From Pseudobdellovibrionaceae bacterium (GTDB lineage Bacteria > Bdellovibrionota > Bdellovibrionia > Bdellovibrionales > Bdellovibrionaceae), in assembly GCA_947374445.1 (NCBI GenBank), contig CANCBY010000120.1, positions 1 to 7,234 of the forward strand: 7,234 nt of DNA, read 5' to 3'. A program made the position numbers and the translations under genes. The notes beneath the pieces are model-generated. The model made no database searches. It saw nothing but the letters and a program-made list of their open reading frames with translations, and was not told where the DNA came from. Below, piece by piece: positions 1-5,736 of this stretch. Positions within the stretch are counted from its first letter, which is position 1. The number at the start of each line of letters is the position of its first letter.

Positions 1-198
1 TTAGATCGCACCATCCGCCCGGGTCTTCAGGGTGATGGGGGTGATATTGAAGTTTTGAAATATGAAAACGATCAACTTCATGTTCACTATCAAGGCGCTT
101 GTGGGACTTGCCCGTCGTCGACAAGCGGCACTCTGATGGCGATTGAAGGAATTCTTCGTGATGAATTTAATCCGGCGATTGAAGTCATTCCGTATTAA
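1..198 (+). CDS. NifU C-terminal-domain iron-sulfur protein (3' end only)
   Basis: This is the final 65 codons of a gene that begins before the window, read in frame 1 and ending at TAA 196-198. The translation contains [14 protein letters not shown] and, about 25 residues later, GACGTCPSS followed by [13 protein letters not shown]. These are the hallmarks of the NifU C-terminal (Nfu) domain, in which the CxxC pair binds a [4Fe-4S] cluster that is passed to apo-proteins in the cytoplasm. Both cysteines of CGTC are present, so the domain looks functional. The fragment covers most of an Nfu domain. Whether the full protein is a short Nfu protein or carries extra N-terminal domains cannot be seen, so no gene symbol is given. 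It is convergent with the minus-strand gene ending at 214, with only 15 bp between the stop codons. Confidence 0.9.
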   Translation, partial: LDRTIRPGLQGDGGDIEVLKYENDQLHVHYQGACGTCPSSTSGTLMAIEGILRDEFNPAIEVIPY

Positions 199-201
199 GA
201 T

Positions 202-224
202 TTCAGCAATAGTTTATTGCTGAA
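202..224. terminator. Hairpin between convergent genes, probable bidirectional terminator
   Basis: Arms TTCAGCAATA (202-211) and TATTGCTGAA (215-224) form a perfect 10-bp stem with a 3-nt loop. The hairpin lies exactly where the NifU-type gene (+) and the partner 2 gene (-) meet, and it includes the last codons and stop of the minus gene. The flanking U tracts are weak on both strands (TGTTTG after it on +, ATCTTAAT after it on -). Termination is therefore likely from the position but not certain from the sequence. Confidence 0.55.
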
Positions 225-804
225 TGTTTGCAGGCAACGGATGAGCCGTTAGCGAGCCCTCTTTTTCTTGAGACGAAGGTGATAGCTGAACGGATTCGCT
301 CTCAGTTGAAAACACCGCAGAGTTTCCGATTTTTACTCCATCGATAAGTGTGTAGACCTGAAGGATCACAATTTTTGGTCCTCCCTCTTCGTGACTTATG
401 CCTTGAACCGTTATCTCGGTTTCGAGAAATTTTTCTGGATCAGGAAGGCTCGCAATAGAGTCAGAGAGTTCTCCGGCCACAACAGAGGCCCCTGGGGGCA
501 AAATCCAATTGTAGTAAACCTCGCCCATGAGAGGTTGTAGTCCTCGAATATGCGCTTTAAGTACCAAGTCTTTTTCGTCATTATTAGGAATTCCGCCAAC
601 GGGACTTATTGAAGCCTCAAGTAGCCTTTGGTGTTTGCCCTGCCACTGTAAAATGGACTGATTAACTGTTGTCGATGATGGAAAGCGATGATCAGAACTC
701 GTTTGGCTAGTGATTGCCTTTGGGCGCAAAAGTAGATTTCCAATCATTGCTGTTGTCATTCCTAAAAATAGTCCTGAAATGACGAGAGAAATTAATTTTT
801 TCAT
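214..804 (-). CDS. Partner 2: membrane-anchored periplasmic protein of unknown function
   Basis: A 196-residue protein that I do not recognise as a named family. It starts MKKLISLV and has one hydrophobic segment at about residues 4-25, best read as an uncleaved signal anchor, followed by a Ser/Thr-rich linker and a beta-rich domain. It is homologous to the 164-residue product of 2713-3207: both share a hydrophobic segment, an AHI-x(3)-QP(L)MG stretch, a W-x-LPP motif and a similar C-terminal strand pattern. This copy has an extra polar Ser/Glu/Pro-rich tail of about 30 residues. The ATG at 804 is chosen over the in-frame TTG at 810 because it forms an ATGA overlap with the upstream protease stop and has GAGG 8 nt upstream. 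The overlap implies translational coupling, so a role in anchoring, folding or restraining the protease is inferred. There is no direct evidence for any of these. Confidence 0.8.
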   Translation of the reverse strand: MKKLISLVISGLFLGMTTAMIGNLLLRPKAITSQTSSDHRFPSSTTVNQSILQWQGKHQRLLEASISPVGGIPNNDEKDLVLKAHIRGLQPLMGEVYYNWILPPGASVVAGELSDSIASLPDPEKFLETEITVQGISHEEGGPKIVILQVYTLIDGVKIGNSAVFSTESESVQLSPSSQEKEGSLTAHPLPANIQQ

Positions 805-2585
805 GGGCAAAACCTCGCACCAGTATTGGTTGTCATATAGAAATTCGCAGGTTGTCCTAAGTGGCTTGTGTTGACGCGTACGTTGATTAAGTAGGTGCCA
901 GGAGTTAGGCCTGAAAGATCGATACTTTCGAGGCCCGTACTCGACGACTCCGGATATGAATGTGCGCTGGATCTTACGATCGAAGAGACGTCATCATATG
1001 TGTAGTTCTCTTGATAGAGATAAAGATCCAAATCTGACGGGGTTCCTGAGCCAGAGTAATTAAGTGTTAAACTTGAATATGTTCCATCATATTGAATTTC
1101 GAAAAAAAGATTCGATTTAAATTGGTTTGAAATCATTTCTCCCATTGAATAAGTATCCGGAATTCCTTGCAGGCTCATGGTACAAGTTCCCGAGTTTTGC
1201 GGGGCAAGGTGCTGGGCGTAGCTTGCTGAGCTTGCGACTTGGTATTCTTGTGACAAAGCAGAGTCAAATGCTGCAAGTTTAGAGCTCCAAACTGTAGATA
1301 AAGTGTCTCTGAGGAACTGATTGAATAACCCGATATTTCTAAAATGAACCGCGGCGCTGTGAAAGCCGTTGATTGAATCTGAAAATGTTTTCCAAACTAA
1401 AGCAAAGCCAAGTCCTGCCCCTCCGTCAGTGCCTGAACTATCGATTGTGTCCCACAGAGTTCTCGATACAGAAACCTCGCGGTAAACACCTTCGCCCATG
1501 GTTGTGCCTGCAGGCATTTTATCTTGGCCAGAAGTTGCCGTTTCAATATTGAGATTAACTCCAAGAAAAGTTCCGCCGGTGCAAGCGCTGTTGCCAATCG
1601 TATCGCGATATGTTGCAGAGCCAATGACAGCAGTTTGAAAAAAATTAGACCAGCCCTCGCTCCAAGCAAGCCTTGGATCGATAATGGCATTTCCGTTGTG
1701 TGATCCACCCGGAGAATCAGATTTTCCAAAACTATCTTCGAGAAAATGTCCGTACTCATGAAGAATGACTGAGTTGTCAAAGTGGTCTGTGTCTGAGCAG
1801 TTCACGTCGCCTTTGATGCCACCTTGAATATAGAGTCCTCGCCTGAGGCCTACAGAAGGGTCATCTAATTTTGAGTAAAAGCTAATCGCTGTCGAGGGAT
1901 TTCCATAATAGCTGTAAGGCGAAAGGCCGGGCGTCCAATAGGCGCGAACTTGTGGAGCTACTGTGAACTGTGTGCAGACAGATCCTTGAGAAGGGCAGCT
2001 TGAGTTTTGTCGAAGGTACTGATTGGCCAAATAAATTTGATCCATAATATTGAATGCGCCACCTTCGAGACTTCCGTCGAAAGGAGCAACAGGAAGAGCA
2101 AGATCCAACGAAGTTGTAGCGGCTGAAATGCTAAAACCAGAACCGATAGAGTAAGGTAAATTTTGTGTCGGATTATTAAGAACACTGACGTTGTAGATAC
2201 TTCCTGCCGCTCTTGAATTTACTTTAAGATTGTATGTTCCAGGAGCCCTTGGAATTTGAAGAGAAATATTTCCTGTTGAATCAGTTGTTCCACATTGGAC
2301 GGTTGCGCCGGCGCTATTGACGACAACTACTTCAGCGTACTTTATATCTTGTGCTGGCCCCGGGCCCAAGAGACCTGACGCTGTCACCTGCCGAGCTAGA
2401 AATTGAGCATGGGCTGTGATTGCAACGCCTCCCGAAACAGAGGTAAAGTTGGAACAAAAGGCAGGTTCTTCAGTGTACGAAAAACTGGACTGCGAGCTTT
2501 GACCTGAGCCCCCGCCCCCTTGTGAGCAAGAAATTGCAAAAAATCCCAGAGCAATAGCTAAAAAATGAAGAGTCTTTAACCGCAT
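801..2585 (-). CDS. Protease 2: secreted lipoprotein zinc metalloprotease with PPC-like C-terminal domain
   Basis: A 594-residue predicted lipoprotein. A type II signal peptide ends in A-I-S-C with the lipid-bearing Cys at residue 20 and Ser at +2, followed by a Gly/Ser-rich linker. Residues about 52-125 resemble an Ig-like or carboxypeptidase-regulatory beta domain (AEVVVVNSAGA, APGTYNLKV). The catalytic core carries HEYGH at 276-280 and SEGW with Glu310, the pattern of gluzincins. HExxH followed about 30 residues later by EGW recalls fungalysins (M36), so His276, His280 and Glu310 are the likely zinc ligands and Glu277 the catalytic base. Residues about 480-590 (DLDLYLYQE, GLTPGTYLINV) look like a bacterial pre-peptidase C-terminal domain. 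Eight further cysteines match the paralogue at 3198-5045. ATG 2585 is preferred to the in-frame GTG 2591 because AAAGG lies 5 nt upstream and the start aligns with the paralogue. It probably acts at the cell surface or in the periplasm; the substrate is unknown. Confidence 0.85.
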   Translation of the reverse strand: MRLKTLHFLAIALGFFAISCSQGGGGSGQSSQSSFSYTEEPAFCSNFTSVSGGVAITAHAQFLARQVTASGLLGPGPAQDIKYAEVVVVNSAGATVQCGTTDSTGNISLQIPRAPGTYNLKVNSRAAGSIYNVSVLNNPTQNLPYSIGSGFSISAATTSLDLALPVAPFDGSLEGGAFNIMDQIYLANQYLRQNSSCPSQGSVCTQFTVAPQVRAYWTPGLSPYSYYGNPSTAISFYSKLDDPSVGLRRGLYIQGGIKGDVNCSDTDHFDNSVILHEYGHFLEDSFGKSDSPGGSHNGNAIIDPRLAWSEGWSNFFQTAVIGSATYRDTIGNSACTGGTFLGVNLNIETATSGQDKMPAGTTMGEGVYREVSVSRTLWDTIDSSGTDGGAGLGFALVWKTFSDSINGFHSAAVHFRNIGLFNQFLRDTLSTVWSSKLAAFDSALSQEYQVASSASYAQHLAPQNSGTCTMSLQGIPDTYSMGEMISNQFKSNLFFEIQYDGTYSSLTLNYSGSGTPSDLDLYLYQENYTYDDVSSIVRSSAHSYPESSSTGLESIDLSGLTPGTYLINVRVNTSHLGQPANFYMTTNTGARFCP

Positions 2586-2712
2586 ACCCACCTTTCGGCG
2601 AGCTGGGCTTCGGTCTTAAGACGAGATCTTAGTCTACGGACTAAGATCTTAAAATCTAGACCTAGGTCAGGTGATATTCCGGCAATGCTCTGACAAGAAG
2701 TAACTCAATAAA
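2586..2712 (-). promoter_or_regulatory. Inter-module region with dense palindromes; candidate leader or control region of protease 2
   Basis: These 127 bp separate the two duplicated modules and contain no gene. They hold a perfect palindrome GTCTTAAGAC (2613-2622), an 11-bp inverted repeat with a 4-nt loop (2624-2649), and a perfect palindrome GACCTAGGTC (2659-2668). The 42 bp at 2583-2624, counted from the protease 2 start codon, align without gaps to 5043-5084 upstream of protease 1. AAAGG at 2591-2595 is the ribosome binding site for protease 2. No convincing -35/-10 pair was found, so whether protease 2 has its own promoter or is read through from module 1 is open. Confidence 0.5.
2624..2649. 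repeat. Perfect 11-bp inverted repeat with 4-nt loop
   Basis: The arms are AGATCTTAGTC (2624-2634) and GACTAAGATCT (2639-2649), separated by TACG. As plus-strand RNA it would close with a C(UACG)G loop, an unusually stable tetraloop. As minus-strand RNA, the strand of the operon, the loop is CGUA. No U-run follows on either strand, so it does not look like a standard intrinsic terminator. It may instead be an operator, an mRNA processing or stability element, or a partial transcription barrier between the modules. Confidence 0.75.
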
Positions 2713-3207
2713 TCAGTAAATATTTGTGGCGCGAAAGACAAAAAGGTCGCTTGTGCCCATAGGCAAGCCATTTTGTTCATAGCTAAGATCAAAAAGAAGC
2801 TGACTGTCTTTATGTGTGTCAGTGAGCTGCAGTTCAATAATCTCTTCGGCGTATTCTTCTCCGGCAAGCAGAGTGATATTACCATCACTTGTGCCAGAGA
2901 TCAGGCGTGACTCCGGTGGCAGTGCCCACTGAAATCGCAAATTTCCCATCGGCTGATTGAATGTGATGTGAGCAAGCAAGCGATAGTAGCCACTCTCGGG
3001 ATCGCTTTCAGGCAATGATGAGACCTGAACAAACAAAGCAGCACCGACTTTTCCGACGGGCCCACGTTTATTTAAGCGCGCCATTTTTTCTGAGGCGATA
3101 TTACGTGTGGGCTGCCCTTCTTTCATAAGAATATGAATGCCAAAGGCAACTCCTGAGCCGAGAGAAACTCCCATTAATACAAGAACGGCATATTTTTTTA
3201 AGGACAT
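2713..3207 (-). CDS. Partner 1: membrane-anchored periplasmic protein of unknown function
   Basis: A 164-residue protein starting MSLKKYAVLVLMG, with one hydrophobic segment at about residues 6-28, likely an uncleaved signal anchor. A charged linker and a predicted beta-rich periplasmic domain follow. It is homologous to the partner encoded at 214-804: LLAHITFNQPMG and WALPP align with LKAHIRGLQPLMG and WILPP. It lacks the polar C-terminal tail of that protein. No catalytic motif is visible and I cannot assign a family. The ATG at 3207 overlaps the protease 1 stop codon by 10 nt and has GGGAG 7 nt upstream, so it is probably translated by coupling with protease 1. The fixed pairing with the protease in both copies argues for a functional partnership, such as anchor, chaperone, inhibitor or activator, but the sequence does not say which. 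Confidence 0.82.
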   Translation of the reverse strand: MSLKKYAVLVLMGVSLGSGVAFGIHILMKEGQPTRNIASEKMARLNKRGPVGKVGAALFVQVSSLPESDPESGYYRLLAHITFNQPMGNLRFQWALPPESRLISGTSDGNITLLAGEEYAEEIIELQLTDTHKDSQLLFDLSYEQNGLPMGTSDLFVFRATNIY

Positions 3208-5045
3208 ATTTGAGCTCCCGCGGAATCGGTCAGAGTAAAAGTGGCAGATAAAGTATTATAAGAAACGCTGTCGTCGATATTGACCTGAATGAGATAGGTG
3301 CCAGCAGCAAGTGAGCTCGAGGTCACCGATTCGACGTGATCAGAGCCTTCAACGGGCTCAGAAGCATAAGCAACTGCGCTTGATCCCACCATGGTGCTTG
3401 TACTGAAAAGCGTGTGATCCTCTTTGTAAATATAAAGATCTAAATCCGGAGAGGTCGCGGTCACTTTTTGGTATTTGAGTTTTACTTTAAAGGTCCCAGT
3501 GCCGTTCCAGTAATAAGAAAGAAATTTGTTGTTGCTGTAAAGACTTGAAGAATAACCTGTGCCTAAATAGGCATTGGTTGTTTTGCTGGCGTCAAAAGTC
3601 TGTCCACCCGTGAGAGTATAGCTGCAAGAGCTTTGCACCGAAACGGGTTGAGCATAAGAAAGAATATCGTGAGGTTGCTTTTCATAAGCTAAGACATTGT
3701 CGTATCCGGCAGGTGAAGTGGCAGTAATTTTAGATGAGTCATTGGCACTCACGAGGCTGTAAAATATTTTATTGAAAAGGCCCACATTACGAAATTTATT
3801 TGCTGTAGCTGCCAGTCCGCCGACACTAGAGTTGGTGAAAGCTCTCCAAATATAGTTAAAGCCAATGCTTGCGCCCATACCATTGCCACTTGAGGAACTC
3901 ATAGCTTGCCATAAACTTCGCGACACAGAAGCCTCCCGGTAAAGCCCTTCGTTCGAAACTGTTGGCACATCCTGAAAATTTGTTTTTTCATAGAGTACTA
4001 GATTGATTTGCAGAGCTGTTCCTTGGCTGCAGTTCGAATTTCTGATGGTGTCTTGGTAGTAAGGGCTTCCAGAGACAGCGGCCTGAAAGAAGTTGGCCCA
4101 GCCTTCACTCCAAGCGAGTCTAGGGTCGATCACTCCATTGCCACTGTGCGAGCCACCAGGTGAATCTGATTTTGCAAAATTGGCTTCAAGAAAATGTCCG
4201 TACTCATGAAGAATAATAGAATTGTCAAAGTGATCAGTATCAACGCAGTCAAAGTCTCCACTTTTTCCGCCAAGAATATACAAGCCTTTAAAATTGGTGT
4301 CCGTAGATGGTAAATACGCGCTGATGGGATAGGTAAGACCCAAGTAAGATGTTCCGGGGTCAACTCCGGGAGCCCAAAAAACCTTTATTTTTGGAGCTAC
4401 AGTAAAAACGGTGCAGCCAGCTTCGGTTGTTGGACAAGAAGAATTGTTTCGCAAGAATTCGTTGGCAAGATAGATTTGATCTAAAATATTAAAAGCTCCG
4501 CCCTCAAGTGTTCCGTTATACGGAGCTACAAGGGAGCTTGAGACCGCTTTTGTCGTTTCGCCACCCGCGAGCGTAACAGTTCCAGTGACGGAATAAAATG
4601 CATTGGCGTAGGGACTTGAGAGAACACTGACATTGATTTTTGAGTTAGCAGCTCTTGAATTTATTTTGAGAGTATAGGTTCCTGCGGTGCTAGGAATTTG
4701 CAAAGCTGAGGTGAGGTCGACAGCGACAAGAGCACCAGTGGCATTGGTGGCTCCGCACTGAACGATAGCGCCGTCACTGTTGAAGACCTGAACTTCAGCA
4801 AAGCGGATGGGCTGGTTCGCTCCCGGTCCAAGAAGCCCAGAGGTCGTCACTTGTCGGGCCTGAAAGTAAGCAGTACCAGTGACAGTGGTTCCGTTGCTCA
4901 CAGCGATGGTTGCGCTGCACATAGCGGCCTCGGTTGCGACCGCTTTTGAAGTGTCCGAACTGGCAGTGGAAAAACTATGCATGCTACATGCAGATATCAA
5001 GAAACCAGAAATAGAAATAAGAGCCAAACTGTGGCGGATGCGCAT
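3198..5045 (-). CDS. Protease 1: secreted lipoprotein zinc metalloprotease with PPC-like C-terminal domain
   Basis: A 615-residue predicted lipoprotein and first gene of the minus-strand cluster. The type II signal peptide has a good lipobox, I-S-A-C, with Cys at residue 20 and Ser at +2. Next comes an Ig-like or carboxypeptidase-regulatory beta domain at about 52-135 (FAEVQVFNS, AGTYTLKINSRA). The protease core has HEYGH at 280-284 and SEGW with Glu314, the same spacing as in the paralogue at 801-2585, so His280, His284 and Glu314 are likely zinc ligands and Glu281 the catalytic base. The blocks around the active site (DTDHFDNS, KSDSPGGSH, IDPRLAWSEGW) are nearly identical between copies. 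Residues about 505-605 resemble a PPC domain (DLDLYIYKEDH, AAGTYLIQVNI). Eight cysteines after the lipid Cys are shared with the paralogue, including one in the final Cys-Pro. The ribosome binding site is weak (GAAAAG, 5 nt upstream). It is probably surface or periplasmic; the substrate is unknown. Confidence 0.87.
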   Translation of the reverse strand: MRIRHSLALISISGFLISACSMHSFSTASSDTSKAVATEAAMCSATIAVSNGTTVTGTAYFQARQVTTSGLLGPGANQPIRFAEVQVFNSDGAIVQCGATNATGALVAVDLTSALQIPSTAGTYTLKINSRAANSKINVSVLSSPYANAFYSVTGTVTLAGGETTKAVSSSLVAPYNGTLEGGAFNILDQIYLANEFLRNNSSCPTTEAGCTVFTVAPKIKVFWAPGVDPGTSYLGLTYPISAYLPSTDTNFKGLYILGGKSGDFDCVDTDHFDNSIILHEYGHFLEANFAKSDSPGGSHSGNGVIDPRLAWSEGWANFFQAAVSGSPYYQDTIRNSNCSQGTALQINLVLYEKTNFQDVPTVSNEGLYREASVSRSLWQAMSSSSGNGMGASIGFNYIWRAFTNSSVGGLAATANKFRNVGLFNKIFYSLVSANDSSKITATSPAGYDNVLAYEKQPHDILSYAQPVSVQSSCSYTLTGGQTFDASKTTNAYLGTGYSSSLYSNNKFLSYYWNGTGTFKVKLKYQKVTATSPDLDLYIYKEDHTLFSTSTMVGSSAVAYASEPVEGSDHVESVTSSSLAAGTYLIQVNIDDSVSYNTLSATFTLTDSAGAQICP

Positions 5046-5084
5046 ACTGACTTTTCGGCCATTTAGCCTTTGGTCTGTAGACGA
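5043..5084 (-). promoter_or_regulatory. Conserved palindromic leader upstream of protease 1
   Basis: This segment aligns without gaps to 2583-2624, upstream of protease 2, with 31 of 42 positions identical by my count. It includes an imperfect 20-bp palindrome at 5068-5087 with core GTCT-GT-AGAC; the matching core at the other copy is GTCTTAAGAC. The palindrome centre lies about 33 bp upstream of the start codon in both. It could be an operator or a leader structure in the mRNA. Confidence 0.5.
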
Positions 5085-5451
5085 AAGTAGGTGCTAAAAA
5101 AATAAAAAATATGAGCGAAAAAGTGTCGTTTGTTTTTTCACTTTTTGGTTTTTGCAGACATCAAATGCGAACTTTTTATCAAAATGAGACAATCAAAAAG
5201 GCACATAAACAAAAAATGATTTTTAGGCAAAAAAAAGCCCCAGAAGATGTGAAACAATAACCCCGCTAATAAAGGTGGGTGACCATGGTAACAACTTTAG
5301 GCTTCTCAGTACGAGCTGAGCTTGCACACCATTGTCAGGGACAGTCCCCAATTCTTGTGCTTGTCGGGTTATTTTTCTTACACTTCTGAGACCCAATACC
5401 AGTCTACAAAAACTGGCGCAAAAATTCAATTTCACATTGAAAAAAAAGAAA
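5046..5451. other. Divergent intergenic region between the protease cluster and the xse operon
   Basis: About 400 bp without a supported gene. The half nearer the protease cluster (5085-5236) is very AT-rich with A and T runs and contains an inverted repeat AAAAAGTG/CACTTTTT (5118-5146). The other half is more balanced. It contains a near-palindrome around ACCATGGT (5279-5292), a small CTCAG/CTGAG hairpin (5305-5320) and the GGGAC-A-GTCCC palindrome (5338-5348). Promoters for both divergent operons must lie here or nearby, but no hexamer pair was good enough to call. A 34-codon ORF (5285-5389) is possible but unproven. Confidence 0.6.
5338..5348. repeat. Compact GGGAC-A-GTCCC palindrome, REP-like
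   Basis: Five-base perfect arms GGGAC and GTCCC flank a single A, and the overlapping upstream TGTC could pair with GACA (TGTC at 5333-5336) in an alternative fold. Palindromes built on GGGAC/GTCCC occur as dispersed intergenic repeats associated with RAYT (REP-associated tyrosine transposase) genes in various bacteria. Only one copy is in this window and no transposase is present, so the assignment is tentative. Confidence 0.35.
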
Positions 5452-5721
5452 ATGGACCAGTTCTTGGCTAGAGCCATCAAAATAAATTTCGTGCCAACCG
5501 ATAAAGTACTTATGACGCTATCGCAGTTGGATTATATTTTTCCATTTTTTGTGTTTTCTTATGGAATAATGATCACCTTTGTGCTCGAGAACAAGGCCCT
5601 TCAAAAGATTGCGGCCGAACGTCAATTTTCGCCGATGCAGGGGCTTGTGGCGCACAGAGGCTTGGCATTTATTTGTGTCGTTGTCGGTGGTCTTTGGTCC
5701 TTGCAGAATCTCTGGTTTTAA
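5452..5721 (+). CDS. Small two-helix membrane protein of unknown function, upstream of xseA
   Basis: An 89-residue protein starting MDQFLARAIKINFVPTD. It has two hydrophobic segments, about residues 28-45 (YIFPFFVFSYGIMITFVL) and 71-88, joined by a charged loop with Lys/Glu/Arg, so it is a predicted inner-membrane hairpin protein. I do not recognise the family and see no catalytic motif. The reading frame is open further upstream, to a TTG at 5332. The ATG at 5452 is preferred because the upstream part runs through the REP-like palindrome and an A-rich tract and does not look like coding sequence. The ribosome binding site before 5452 is weak and A-rich. The stop is only 15 bp before xseA and in the same frame, so the two are probably cotranscribed. 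A link to exonuclease VII is suggested only by position. Confidence 0.7.
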   Translation: MDQFLARAIKINFVPTDKVLMTLSQLDYIFPFFVFSYGIMITFVLENKALQKIAAERQFSPMQGLVAHRGLAFICVVVGGLWSLQNLWF

Positions 5722-5736
5722 TCTAGCTTCGCTCGC

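Noticed and set aside
411..599. Minus-strand open frame of 62 codons inside the partner 2 gene
   Set aside because: It is an alternate-frame shadow of a gene supported by homology to partner 1.
1397..2185. Overlapping minus-strand open frames inside protease 2 (1397-1780, 1958-2185)
   Set aside because: They lie in other frames within a well-supported gene with clear domains. Their translations show no motif or ribosome binding site.
2667..2888. Minus-strand 73-codon open frame over the partner 1 end and inter-module region
   Set aside because: It is out of frame with partner 1, whose homology to partner 2 extends through this region.
4130..4363. Minus-strand open frame inside protease 1
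   Set aside because: It covers the zinc-site region of the real gene in another frame and is a shadow.
5051..5059. GCCGAAAA before protease 1 (and GCCGAAAG before protease 2) as a FliA-type -10 element
   Set aside because: The sequence resembles GCCGATAA, but no TAAA lies about 15 bp upstream. It also overlaps the ribosome binding site, too close to the ATG.
4879..5097. Plus-strand open frame antisense to the protease 1 signal peptide region
   Set aside because: It has no ribosome binding site, and its open character follows from the Ala/Ser/Thr-rich codons on the other strand.
5332..5451. N-terminal extension of the small membrane protein from TTG 5332
   Set aside because: The extension is translated palindrome and A-rich DNA with no good ribosome binding site. 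The ATG at 5452 gives a compact two-helix protein.
5223..5480. Minus-strand 85-codon open frame between the divergent operons
   Set aside because: It runs through the GGGAC palindrome and overlaps the start of the membrane-protein gene. It is poor in recognisable protein features, although its end (VIVSHLLGLFF) is hydrophobic.
5719..5736. Read-through fusion of the small membrane protein with XseA, since they share a frame separated by one TAA
   Set aside because: XseA from 5737 has a normal family length and N-terminus, so the stop is most simply a real gene end.
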